A stretch of DNA of 13,814 bases, from positions 2,203,384 to 2,217,197 of the forward strand of contig PJRA01000011.1 of NCBI GenBank assembly GCA_016987375.1, read 5' to 3'. Positions 1-9,324 of the stretch are shown in pieces; within the stretch, counting starts at the first letter, position 1, and each line of letters starts with the position of its first letter. The DNA comes from Brachionus koreanus (lineage: Eukaryota > Rotifera > Eurotatoria > Ploima > Brachionidae). Below the pieces are notes generated by a model, which was not told the origin of the DNA, did no database searches, and saw only the letters and a list, made by a program, of their open reading frames with translations. The position numbers and the translations under genes were made by a program.

Positions 1-97
1 AATACTTTTTGCAGAACGATTTTTAGACCCTTAGAAAAAAAAGTTATTTTAATTTTAAATTTTTGTTTTTGTTTTTTGTTTCAAATTTCACAATGCC
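1..97. mobile_element. Right end of a truncated MITE, second copy of the 10677-10995 element
   Basis: These bases align almost end to end with the right arm of the foldback element at 10677-10995. They share the run of TTTGTTTC, CAATTCACA-like sequence and the terminal CACAATGCC. The match stops sharply after GCC at 97, exactly where the complete copy ends, so 97 is taken as the element end. The left part lies outside the window, so its target-site duplication cannot be tested; the bases right after the end are ATGTGCCT. The copy differs from the other by several substitutions. It lies just downstream of the predicted 3' end of the ABCA gene. Confidence 0.8.
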
Positions 98-122
98 ATG
101 TGCCTAAAGCTAAAACGCAGAT

Positions 123-128
123 TTTATT
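123..128 (-). promoter_or_regulatory. Candidate polyadenylation signal of the ABCA gene
   Basis: The minus strand reads AATAAA here, about 80 bases after the predicted ABCA stop codon (208-210) and just before the MITE end at 97. Position and sense suit a poly(A) signal. AATAAA is common by chance in such AT-rich DNA, so this supports but does not prove that the transcript ends here. Confidence 0.4.
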
Positions 129-207
129 GAATAAAATTTTGGAGTAGAAAATTAAGCTTAAGAAAAATAGATATTAAAGTGGATCAAATGGAATTTTTAA
201 TTCTAAA

Positions 208-3200
208 TTATAAAAAATATTTTGACAAACTTTTTGAGATTTCATGATTTTCAATATCAGTTTGAAGATAACTTGAAATATTTTTGTTCTCATTTTCCAA
301 TTTGCCCATTCTATTAAAAAAAAGAAGAAAATTCTTTAGCTATTTTGTTAAATAATAATAAAACCTCAAAAAAACTTCATCTAAATTTGGTGAACTGATT
401 GAATAACTTTCGTAGCCAATGTAAACATTGTTTTCTTCAATATTTTTGAGAAATTCATATATGTCATTGGAAGAGCTGTTAATATAAAATGATATTTCAT
501 TTTGATTGTTCGCTTCAATAAGATAATTTTCATCGAATAGCTCAATTATATTTTTAAAAACAATTTCATTGAAATTTTTGGATTTTCTAACCATCAATTT
601 GTAGCCGTGGCAATATTTTTCTTTTAAATATTCTGGACTTTCGAAACATCTAAGATTTCCTTGATTCAAAATTCCAATTTTATCACTCAAATTGTCCGCT
701 TCTATTCATGTTGATTAAATTAAATTAGAAAAAAAAATTTCAATTTTAAAAATTTTACCCTGCATGTAATGAGTCGAAATTAATATAGTTTTATTGAGCT
801 TAAATTTCTTTATAATGTTCCATAATTTTCTTCTATTTTTTGGATCAACACCAGATGAAGGCTCATCCAAAATTACTATCTAAAAAATATTTATTTTTTT
901 TGTATATTTCGAAAAAAGTTTTTTTTTTTTTTTACTTTAGGATCACCGATTAATGCCATGGCTATGCTTAAGCGTTTTCGAGTACCACCTGATAAACTCT
1001 TGGCTCTTTTATTAATACATTCTTCTAGTTTCAAAATTCGAGCTATTTTTTGTATTTCAAAAAGAGTTTCACTTGGACAATATTCTTTAATCTTTTAAAA
1101 AAAAGGTCTGGTAAAATAGTCTCAAAATTCATGTATCTTTAATATATGTTTTTTTAAATACAATTCTAATTAAAATCATGAATGAAAATTTGTGTTAATT
1201 AAAAATATTTTACAAGTCTTATTAGTTCTGTAAAAAAGAGATTTGACTTTAAACTTTTAATCAGTTTTTTAAGTATAACGGCATCTTCAGGTCTTGTTTA
1301 GGGAGTTTTTATCTTGAAGCTATACCAACAATTTTTGACATTTTATTTAACAATAAACCGTGCAACATTTATTAACTCAAAAATAAAATTTTAAAAAGTA
1401 AACTAGTTTTTTGTTCAGCACCATTGGCCTTGTTAAATAAAATAACTATTTTTAAATATTTAAATTTTGGTTAAAATCACGAATTTTTAAAATTTTTAAA
1501 ATTTAATTTAGAATGATTTTAAAAAATTAATAGATTAAATCATCTGATATTTGATATCATTTACAATGGGCTGTTAAAAATAGAAAAATGTACAGTTACT
1601 TTTAAATTTTTAAAATTAAACACAATTTTTTTAAATAAGTTGAAATTATATTAATAAAAACACAATTCAAAAGATACATCAATTTTGTTTTTGTTTTTGT
1701 TTACTGTGCATGAGAGCTTTAAGTGTTCAAATACAGTTAAATCTTCATAAAGTATTGGATTCTGTGGACAAAATCCAATGCATTTTCGAATTTTTTGCAC
1801 ACTATCTTTTAAATTTTGATTACAAATGAATACTTCACCAGAATTTGGAGAATTTATTCCTTTAAAATTAAATCTATATAAGTTAATAATAATTTTTTTT
1901 AAATTACCGCATAAAATGAAGAGAGTTGTTGTCTTTTTTTAAATTTTTATAAGAATTATTAAATGGGAATAAGATTAAATTACCTTTCCAGCTCCATTGT
2001 GTCCTTAATTTATCATTTTTTTAATTTTTACAAAAAAATTATTTCCTAATTACCCAAAAGTGACACTATTTCATTTTCATACAAGTCTAAATTTAAATTG
2101 TTGACTGCTGCTTTATTTTTGGACCCTTGATTAAATTTCTTTAGAAAGAATTAGTATTATTTTTATAAAATTTTTTTTTTTTAATTTGAAATTTTAAGCA
2201 TATCGCAAAAAATTACTTACTTTGGTAACATTTCGAAAAATCACAGTAGATTCAGAAGAATCTAGACTATCTAATACTAAATTTTTTGAAAATTTATCCT
2301 GTTTATTAAATCCAAATAGGTTCAGCCAATATGATGATTTGAATATGAAATAAAATGGCTTTGAAACACCGAATTGTGATGGAACTATTTTTTCAAAATA
2401 CCACATGAACGGGATAAGCAGCAAAGTCCAAATTATCATTGAAATATAAACATAACCAATATTAAAATTTGTATCATAAAGTCCCGAAAATATATTAGCT
2501 AAATCTTTTTCTTTGAAAATTAAAAATATTTTAAATTTAATTTTAAAATTCAAGTTTACTTAAAATAATTAAAATGAATATACTTTGACAATTTTTAAAA
2601 AATGGTTAATTTTTTTTCAACACTTTTTTAATACGTTTTTTAATACGTTTTTTAATTGTACTTTTACAAGTAAATATTTTTAAATTTACTAATTATTTTT
2701 TTTCAAAAAACAAATTTTATAAGAATTTATTTGTAAATAAAAACAGTTTTAACTTCCAAGCATTAAGTGGTAGAACTAGGAAATAGTGATGCTGGTGTTG
2801 TGAGTTCCATTTTTATCATTATGCTTAAGGATAATTTCTTTGTTTAGCACGTAAATGACCCCACCATTAACAGCAACTTACTAGAACTGGTTATACCCAA
2901 CGATCCAGATAGAACATACGAAGTTTAAATTGGATCTCAACAAGGTAAATAATGAGCTGCAATAGTAAGCTGTCTACAATAATAAAGTAAATATACAGTA
3001 TAAAAATAAGCTGCATGTTGTACTTCATTGAGAATATTTGTTAATAACTCAACCGACAGAAAAGTTGGCCATGAAAGTGCTCTTTACCAAGAGTGACTTC
3101 AAGGATTTTGACGATTCAGGTTCATCTGACACTGAAAACTTTGACATTAATATGACATTTAACGCTTTAATGGAATACTATAAGATTGGTGCACTTAAAT

Positions 3201-6200
3201 TAAGTCACAAAAAAATTTGAATACAAAATAAAAAGACAGAAAATGGTTCACCATAAAAAAAAACTAATAAATATGAAATACAAGCTGTTCATAAGAACGT
3301 AAGTCTTAAAGTTTTTTTTTCATATTCTATTAGAAAAAAAATCTAGAATGGAAAAAATAGAACTTGTTAAATTATTGAATTTTAGATATAAACTTATTTT
3401 AAGAAATAAATTATTGAACAGATTTAAAAAACGCATGTTAAAATAATTTTTTTACCATTTAAAAAAAATTTTTTTTATTTCTTTATTAAAAATAAATTTA
3501 CTTTTTTTTGAATAAACTATCATAATTTACAAAATATATTTAAAAAAATTGAATTGAAATTTTTTTTTACTTACCACTTCTTTCAAACTGATAAAAAATT
3601 TGAAACGAATAAATTAGGCCAATGTTTGGGAAAATGCATAGAAAATATTTCAAATAATTGTCTAAATCATTGTAAAGATTAACACCTGAAACAGTCCAAA
3701 TCAAAATTGCCACCAATTTCGCAACCAGAGCTAAAACAAATTTTAAGATTTTTTTTTCGATTGATTAGCCTTACGTTTAGTAAAAAAAACAGACACAAAC
3801 AAACCAAACACGGAACATTGTATCGAATAGAGCATCATTGAGAAAAAAATCATATAAATATTTACATGCTTTAAAAGAATTTTTTTCGCTAAAATTTCTT
3901 CATTTCTTTTAGGTTCTAATTCTAAAGAGCAAAATAACGCAACCATGACACTCAATAACAAATAGACAAGACCAAGTCTTAAACAATAACTCAGTTTATA
4001 GACAAAATACTTGACTCCCATTATTTTCAAGTATTCGTTCATTTTTGTCTGCTTTTCTCGAACAATTTGTCCGATAGTGTTTATCAATGGTATCATAAAA
4101 CCCAGTTGAATCACTAAAGGAATTAGAAAGCTAAAAGATGACTTAAGTTCATCTTTTAGATAACTTGAACAACCAATTTGTTCAATTTTAACCTAAATTT
4201 TATTTAAAAATAAATAATATAAAAATAAATAATTTTTAAAAGCTAACATTTCTTGGATTATTCATAGGAATCTTGGTCAATTCTTGTATTATACTAAGAT
4301 CAAGTGCATATTTTATTGAATTGAATGTGTTATATAAACGAAAATAATTGTTATCTTTTTAAAAAAAATTAACTATTTTTGGCATTAAAGTTGAGAGCAT
4401 TTTTTTAAATTAATCTAATTGTTAAAAAATTTTTGTACATTGTACATAGGGATGGGAAGCCGGTTAAAAAATGGAACCGGCTTGTAGAATCGGTCTTCAA
4501 TAAACATGAAAAAATTGATTTTTTTAAATTTTTAAATATTAATAAAATTTTAATATTTGAAAACTATCAAAAAAAAATTGTTTTAAAAAAATTATAATTT
4601 ACATAAAAAATTATTATTTAAAAAAAAAAACTTTTAAATTTATTTACCAAAAAAAAATAATTGAATATTAATGAAAAAAAAAGTTAATCTTTTATTATTT
4701 AACTGTATTTATTTGACTGATGATGTCTCTCTTTGTCAGACATATTTGAATGTCTCAGTTTAATTTTTTCGAAAATAATTTTAAAAAATTTATTTTTTTT
4801 TAATAACTTTTAAATTTCTATACAAATATTGATTTTAAAATTTTTTTTTTATAACTAATATTCTAAAAAATAAAAAAACAATGTCTGTACTAATGACAAG
4901 TGAATCAGCTCTTGTTTTGTCCCCTGGATCAAAAATAAAAAACCATGATAAACCAGGCGCAACACAAGTTTTGTATGGAAATTTATGAAAAAGGATCTAG
5001 AACAAAAAACGATAATTTGTGATTTTGAAAATTGCTTTAAAAAATACGCTGTATCGACAAGTACAAGAGTACTATCAAATCATCTAAAAGTTGAGCATAA
5101 TATTTTAAAACCTACACTTGATGATTCTGAATCTGAAAATGAAACTATGAATTATAAATTGAACGCTATTATTAACACAGTTTTCATTCTTATGATCTCA
5201 GATCTCAGATAATTTGCTTTTTAATACCAAGTTTTTTAAAAAAAATTTTTCAGCTTCATATTTTTATGAACTTGTCTTTTTTAAACCGGTTCTACAAACC
5301 GGTTTGAATTTCCCACCCCTATTATACAATGCTTAATGCTTAATGTGAATCCAAAACAATAATTTGACAATAAGAAATTTTGAAAAAAATATAATTTCAA
5401 AACAACTTATATCATTTCGATTCAAAGATTTTATCTTTAGATGTTAAAATTAATTTTTAATTTAAATAGAATAATTTTAATGTAACACACTTTACATTAC
5501 ATGCAATTTAAACTTAAGAAATTAATCATTTTTAAAAAATATTTTCTCAATCCATTGATAAGATCAATTTTAAAATTTTTTGATGCATTAACTCATTTTT
5601 TTAAGGTTAATTTTTAAGTCTTTTATTTCAAAAATATTGATAGCAAAGAAAAATATATTTCATTTTCCTACTTATTTGCAGTTTAATAATTGAATTTTAT
5701 TTTTTAAATTTAATTTTCAATGCTAGTTTACAAAAACTTTTGAAATGAACTCAAAGTAAAATTTACGAAAAATGAGTTAATATAAAATTAGTATAAAAAA
5801 ATGCTCTCCTATTCATATTTACCTTGACAAAGTTGTTCTGGAGACTTTCCGAACATAAACTCTCTTTGGGGGTAAAATAAATTGCCAACATTATACACAA
5901 AATCGCTTTGTCTAAAATAAAGTTTATTAGTATTTAAAACAAACTCGAAAAATTTAGTTAATCTCACTCTCTAGTTGTTATTGTATACTCAACTTTATCA
6001 GGCAAGCTAATATCGTATTCAGTGGGAAATTGAATGAAAGCAAGAAGTCTATTAGCAGTATAATAATTCATATTTGTCAATTGAGATTCATTAGTGCCTT
6101 GAACTTGAAAATTTTATCGCAAATATTTAAAATTTTTTTTGTGAACTCTTACTAGATAAACTGAGCCAAAATTTTTGACTTTTGATAACCCTGAAGGCCC

Positions 6201-6513
6201 GGTTCACAATATTTTGTATGATGGGTGTATTCGGGTAAAATAGAACAAGGTCCTGTGAGGCCGCTTTGTAAAAATAGTCGATGATATCATAGGTAGGATT
6301 TGAAATTGGAGAAAAAAAAATTATTTCAACATTTGATCGTAATATTAAAATAAATGATACAAATAAAAGAGAAAGAAAAATCTCAATCAGAGTACCAAAT
6401 GGACTTCTTATCATAAGTAAAATATTCTTCCATATTAATATTTTGAATTGATTTAATGTGTTACTTTTGGAAATTATTGAAGAAATGTTAGTCAAAGGTT
6501 TAAAAATTTGCAT
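208..6513 (-). CDS. ABCA-subfamily ABC transporter, 15 exons, modelled as half-size (TMD-NBD)
   Basis: ATP-driven membrane transporter of the ABCA group, whose known members mostly move lipids; the substrate here is unknown. Exons on the minus strand: 6513-6153, 6103-5968, 5911-5823, 4354-4248, 4192-3775, 3730-3575, 2510-2221, 2138-2054, 2003-1984, 1932-1908, 1859-1705, 1091-936, 879-759, 701-365, 310-208. All junctions are GT-AG and all phases agree, giving 852 residues. Segment order: TM1 about 42-58; a luminal loop of about 190 residues, short compared with ABCA1; TM2-TM6 about 251-459, including the family motif [14 protein letters not shown] at 277-290. The NBD starts near 512: Walker A GHNGAGKT 548-555, Q-loop Gln595, signature LSGG 647-650, Walker B with Glu672, H-loop His703. 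All ATPase residues are present. The start ATG follows an in-frame TAG at 6547-6549. Family assignment is very secure. The last exon and the stop at 208-210 are less so, because full-size ABCA proteins carry a second TMD-NBD half. Confidence 0.9.
1092..1704 (-). other. ABCA intron 11, 613 bp, no recognisable content
   Basis: This is one of three long introns of the ABCA gene. It lies between the exon ending at 1705 (donor GTAAAC) and the exon starting at 1091 (acceptor TTTTAAAAG). I see only AT-rich sequence with no open frame, terminal repeats or family signature. It could hide an old element that has decayed beyond recognition. Confidence 0.6.
1908..2003 (-). other. Two ABCA microexons (20 and 25 bp) encoding the Walker A region
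   Basis: Exon 9 (2003-1984, 20 bp) encodes the second part of Gly548 through Lys554 of the P-loop. Exon 10 (1932-1908, 25 bp) encodes Thr555 to Cys562 and the first base of Gly563. They are separated by introns of 50, 51 and 48 bp (2053-2004, 1983-1933, 1907-1860), each with GTAAT at the donor and AG at the acceptor. Joined, they restore the canonical GHNGAGKTTT stretch in frame; skipping either one would remove the ATP-binding lysine or shift the frame. Confidence 0.88.
2752..2965 (+). pseudogene. Relic of a CR1/jockey-type non-LTR retrotransposon endonuclease
   Basis: In the frame of base 2848 the plus strand reads [20 protein letters not shown], preceded by L-x-DNFFV and followed by DRTYEV. 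This resembles the conserved C-terminal part of the LINE endonuclease domain, where the usual pattern is DNFL-x-QHV-x-x-PTR-x-x-x-x-LDLV-x-TN-x-P-(D/E). The Gln expected before HV is a TAG stop (2845-2847), a one-base change from CAG, and a second stop (TAA, 2926-2928) follows the motif. Only about 60 codons are recognisable. No reverse transcriptase motif is visible nearby, so this is a dead 5'-region fragment inside the ABCA intron, antisense to that gene. The ends are approximate. Confidence 0.62.
3038..3220 (+). other. Short open frame of unknown origin in ABCA intron 6
   Basis: A 60-codon open frame with an acidic stretch ([15 protein letters not shown]) starts about 70 bases after the endonuclease relic. 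It is clearly less AT-rich than the surrounding intron, which suggests former coding sequence. I do not recognise it. It may belong to the same retroelement, to another inserted gene fragment or to a processed pseudogene. It has no visible splice sites or promoter and lies antisense within the ABCA intron, so I do not call it a gene. Confidence 0.3.
4447..5321 (+). mobile_element. Non-autonomous or decayed hAT-superfamily transposon
   Basis: The left end TAGGGATGGGAAG and the right end, read from the other strand as TAGGGGTGGGAAAT, form terminal inverted repeats of the typical hAT pattern (C/TAGGG-T-GGGCAAA). Similarity continues inward through GAACCGGCTTGTAGAATCGG against AACCGGTTTGTAGAACCGG. 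The flanks ATTGTACA (4439-4446) and ATTATACA (5321-5328) agree at 7 of 8 positions, as expected for a worn 8-bp target duplication; the exact right edge is uncertain by one base. At 875 bp it is too short for a full hAT transposase, and only a broken BED-finger region remains inside. It sits in ABCA intron 3. Confidence 0.82.
4881..5212 (+). pseudogene. hAT transposase N-terminal remnant with BED-type zinc finger, frameshifted
   Basis: An ATG at 4881 opens 35 codons ending in TGA (4986-4988). In another frame, an open stretch from 4985 to the stop at 5210-5212 gives 75 residues. The second part has Cys12, Cys17, His33 and His38 (C-x4-C-x15-H-x4-H) with the motif [15 protein letters not shown]. 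This resembles the BED DNA-binding finger of hAT transposases, where S-T-S-x-L-x-x-H-L-x-x-x-H is usual. The spacing between the two cysteines is wider than the common C-x2-C. The overlapping switch of frame suggests a small indel. No catalytic RNase-H-like domain or dimerisation region is present, so it cannot encode a working transposase. Confidence 0.65.
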
Positions 6514-7718
6514 TTTTTTCAACAAAAAAATTGTATAAGATTTTATCTAATTTATATTTATTTTAAATATATTAAAAAAAATATAGTTTTTTTTTCTTGA
6601 GCAAAGAGCTTGATCAATGTGTGTTAAAATAATTTAAATTTTAATTTGAGCAAATATTTGTCTTAGCTAATTATTTTTTAAAATTAGATAAATTTAAAAT
6701 TTTTCAAAAGCAATCAAAACCTTGATAATTCTAGATAAAAATTCAATAATAAAATCTTTCAAAATTGAAATTTAATCATGCAAAAATTTTAATTATTAAA
6801 TCTTTAGAAAATATTCTATTAGTACAGAATTAACACCTTAATTTAAGATATTTTTATATTCAAAAATTTATATAAATTGAAATTTAAAAAAAAAAGAAAT
6901 AAAAAATATCTACTATTCTTTTATTTGGTTTTCAAATTTTGTTTAACTAGCAGAGTGACCTGTTAGTTTGTGTAATTTAATCTAAACAGTTTAATTTTAT
7001 TCTAATAAAGCAGTTACAACATATTAGATTACTTCCTGAAATAATTATTATGAACAAACTTTATTTAAAAATTTTTTTTTCAAAATTTAATAGAAAAAAT
7101 TTACATTCAAATTGAAGCTAAAATATAAAATCAACCTTTTTATTTAAATAAGACGTTTTATGTTTTTGTTTAAAAGTTTACCCAAAAAATTTCAAGAACA
7201 ACAACAAAAAATAAGAATTGCCACATTTGTTTTTTTTTTTAAATTTTTATAAAAAATACTAATTACTAAAAAGTAATTTTTTTACTAAAAAAACTTGAAA
7301 TTTTAAACTATACTAGGATTTGAATGTATCAGTTGCATTCGAAATATTTACATAGTTCCTTTTTATCAAATTTTTCATAAAAAACTTCATTTCATAGATT
7401 GCTATTAGTTGTTATTCGAAATCATCTAATAATAACAGGCAATTTAAAAAAAATTGAAAAGAAAACTGTTTGCAACATGTTATGTCCATGTGTTGAAAAT
7501 ACAAAAAATAAAAAATCTTTAAGCTTTATATTTAGTTATTTAAAATAAAATTAAAGATTTCATTTTGTAAGCGATTGATAAATTATTGAGTTTTATAAAT
7601 ATTTAAAATATTAATTTAAGCTTTATTAATTAAAATTTTATCTGATTGAATACTCTGCTTTATAATAAACCAAGTCTAAACTAAAAAGAATTCTCAAAAA
7701 TGTAGATTATATTGAGTA
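6514..7718. other. Intergenic region between the two minus-strand genes
   Basis: About 1.2 kb separates the stop of the DUF1295 gene from the start of the ABCA gene. It should hold the 3' untranslated part of the former and the promoter of the latter. The sequence is almost featureless AT-rich DNA with many homopolymer runs. I found no open frame with family similarity, no terminal repeats and no clear TATA or initiator arrangement that stands out from the background. Confidence 0.6.
7622..7627 (-). promoter_or_regulatory. Candidate polyadenylation signal of the DUF1295 gene
   Basis: The minus strand reads AATAAA about 92 bases past the stop codon at 7719-7721. It is plausible by position and strand; chance occurrence is likely enough in this composition that it remains a candidate. 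Confidence 0.35.
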
Positions 7719-8681
7719 TTATTTTGTCTTGCTTGGCTCATAGGTTGTGAACCACGGAATAAATCGGCTTACACGAGCTGAATAATCTTTGTATTCAGGA
7801 TACTTTTTGGCTGTAATCCATTCGGTCAAAATAGTCGACCCTTGAAACAAGCTGGTCAAGAACACAGTACCAAAACATGTATAATTAAATAGAGTTTCGA
7901 TTGAAAAGTTTGTCTTTAAAAATGCCAATTGAGAGGATAGAGTAAACGAGTAGACAACCCACCATATGGATTGCTCAGCCCAGAAATTTGGATGTCTAGA
8001 GTATTTAAACAAGCCTTTGATCAAAAATCCCCGCTTAAACTCTTCGATCTCACTCTGTGAATATTTTGTTTTACTTTTTTCTTTGTTGTCTTTCCAGTCA
8101 TATTTTTTTGTCTGATAGTTCCATTGCTGCTGATCAGCTATAGTTTCAATTAGCAAAAAGCCCAAAAACAAACCCATGTTCAAATAGTCAAATTCGTTAA
8201 GATTACTTTGAACATTGGCGTTTGTTTGAACAAACCATACCGGCACCACCAAAAACATTAGAAGAATATTTTGTAGAACAGCAGTGAAAACAAAATTGAA
8301 TATATGATAGGGTATTTTGTATTCAGGGTAGAAAAACATTTTCCTCACATAAATCCATCTGTAGTCCTCGGTTTTAAGGTTATATCCGTCTTTTCGCCAA
8401 AAATTAAAAGTAAGTCTAGCGCCCCAAAGAGTCACTAATATAGCCATTATGATACTTCGGGTGCATCGTTCAGGATTTGACTGATATCCGAAGTAAACAA
8501 AAAACCATGCATAGACAGCTGGAATGATGGACCATAGTCTGTCAACTTGAGAATAGTTATCAGTGATTACTGTGGCTAGCCAGCAGATTAGTGAGAGTAT
8601 TCCACAGGCGATTAGGAAATTTGAAAACACTGGATCAAACCAAAGATCCACATAAGGACTTAAAATTTCGTAAATGCTCAT
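7719..8681 (-). CDS. DUF1295 / steroid 5-alpha-reductase-like polytopic membrane protein
   Basis: Single-exon gene of 320 residues, ATG at 8681, TAA at 7721-7719. It looks like the DUF1295 family (steroid oxidoreductase superfamily), related in fold to the C-terminal domain of steroid 5-alpha reductases and to isoprenylcysteine methyltransferases. The family is found in bacteria, fungi and protists and is mostly uncharacterised, so substrate and reaction are unknown. Visible family marks: DRLW at 47-50 after TM1, ARLTFNFWRK 88-97, EDYRW 105-109, ETIADQQQ 179-186, the C-terminal cofactor-site-like GLFKYSRHPNFWAEQ 223-237, and KYPEYKDY 293-300. About seven hydrophobic segments (roughly 22-40, 51-67, 75-93, 130-151, 167-183, 238-256, 266-285). 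A charged loop at 187-218 separates the two halves. The frame is intact and richer in G+C than its surroundings. It has no introns, unlike both neighbours, which could reflect retroposition or horizontal origin. It runs in the same direction as the ABCA gene but 1.2 kb away. Confidence 0.9.
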   Translation of the reverse strand: MSIYEILSPYVDLWFDPVFSNFLIACGILSLICWLATVITDNYSQVDRLWSIIPAVYAWFFVYFGYQSNPERCTRSIIMAILVTLWGARLTFNFWRKDGYNLKTEDYRWIYVRKMFFYPEYKIPYHIFNFVFTAVLQNILLMFLVVPVWFVQTNANVQSNLNEFDYLNMGLFLGFLLIETIADQQQWNYQTKKYDWKDNKEKSKTKYSQSEIEEFKRGFLIKGLFKYSRHPNFWAEQSIWWVVYSFTLSSQLAFLKTNFSIETLFNYTCFGTVFLTSLFQGSTILTEWITAKKYPEYKDYSARVSRFIPWFTTYEPSKTK

Positions 8682-9141
8682 TTTTTTTAACAGTTTACTG
8701 AAAAATATTTCTAAGTACTTAAATATTTGTTATTACATAAACCTATAGATATGTGCACTGACACAAGCTATTAGTCACGTGATATGAAAAAAATAATTTT
8801 AATTGTTAATAGAAATATTTAGAGGCATAATTAGAATTTTTATTTAATAAAGAAATTTAATTATTTTCATAATTCCGAGAAGTAAAGTGCTGAATTTGGC
8901 TTGAAGCCCTTTGAAAAATTTATTTGATTCAAGCTAACTCAAATGTACTATTTTTTCAATAAGGCTTCTCATATTTAACACGTAAAATAATCAAAATTAC
9001 TTTTTACCAAGAGTATTTCGCACTTTATTTCTAATTCACAAAGTCTCTAAAAATTTATTTTACAATGGAAACTTTTTGTAAGGTTTTTATTTGAATCTAG
9101 GCATAGTAGTAAGAAATTTTTTTTTGCATCCCTTTTAGACA
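8682..9141. other. 5' flank of the DUF1295 gene and spacer
   Basis: Non-coding AT-rich sequence between the DUF1295 start codon and the left TTAA of the piggyBac-like unit. It should contain the DUF1295 promoter. Apart from a CACGTG site at 8776-8781, annotated separately, I see no gene or repeat. Confidence 0.55.
8774..8783. promoter_or_regulatory. E-box, GTCACGTGAT, upstream of the DUF1295 gene
   Basis: A palindromic CACGTG core, about 95 bases upstream of the DUF1295 ATG, in a flank with very little G+C. With its flanks it matches 9 of 10 bases of the GTCACGTGAC element bound by MiT/TFE and USF-type bHLH-zip factors in animals. Regulation by such a factor is inference from one site. Confidence 0.35.
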
Positions 9142-9324
9142 TTAACACTAGAAGCACCAAGCATTTTTTCAAGTTTTTTTAATTCAAAAATATTTAATAA
9201 AAAACTATAATAATTTTATAAAGTAATATCATTTTTAAAGAAAATTTTAAAATCTACATAATTCAAAAAAGACATATTTATTTGAAAAATCCATTCAAAA
9301 GATACGAGGATTTAAAAATTTTCC

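Larger units (their letters stand above)
2511..3574 (-). other. ABCA intron 6, 1,064 bp, carrying a retroelement relic
   Basis: Long intron between the exon ending at 3575 (donor GTAAGT) and the exon starting at 2510 (acceptor TTTTCAAAG). The middle, about 2750-3300, is visibly less AT-rich than both flanks. It holds a non-LTR endonuclease relic and an adjoining open frame, annotated separately. The flanks (2511-2750 and 3300-3574) are homopolymer-rich with nothing identifiable. Confidence 0.75.
4355..5822 (-). other. ABCA intron 3, 1,468 bp, enlarged by a hAT-like element
   Basis: Between the exon ending at 5823 (donor GTAAAT) and the exon starting at 4354 (acceptor TTTTAAAAAG). The element at 4447-5321 accounts for 875 bp of it. 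Removing that still leaves about 590 bp, roughly ten times the usual intron here. The remaining stretch, 5330-5815, is AT-rich and I see no genes or repeats in it. Confidence 0.75.

Noticed and set aside
98..165. A possible further ABCA exon (start of a second TMD) after the predicted stop, reading LIFYSKILFNKICV on the minus strand behind a TTAAG acceptor.
   Set aside because: It needs an unclear donor in exon 15, ends at the MITE edge, shows no ABCA TMD2 motif, and an AATAAA lies inside it. It is kept only as a reason for doubt about the gene end.
340..364. Read-through of ABCA exon 14 to the TAG at 340-342 (ending YYYLTK).
   Set aside because: A GT at 364-363 and an AG at 312-311 define a 54-bp intron like the others and keep the frame open for 33 more codons. 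The read-through form remains possible as a retained-intron variant.
4985..5212. A free-standing small zinc-finger gene.
   Set aside because: It lies wholly between hAT terminal repeats and matches only the BED part of a transposase, with a frame break just upstream.
6514..7718. Many short A/T palindromes and homopolymer runs that could suggest an origin, a promoter or a hairpin RNA.
   Set aside because: They are expected by chance at this base composition, and none has paired ends, spacing or a repeated pattern that stands out.
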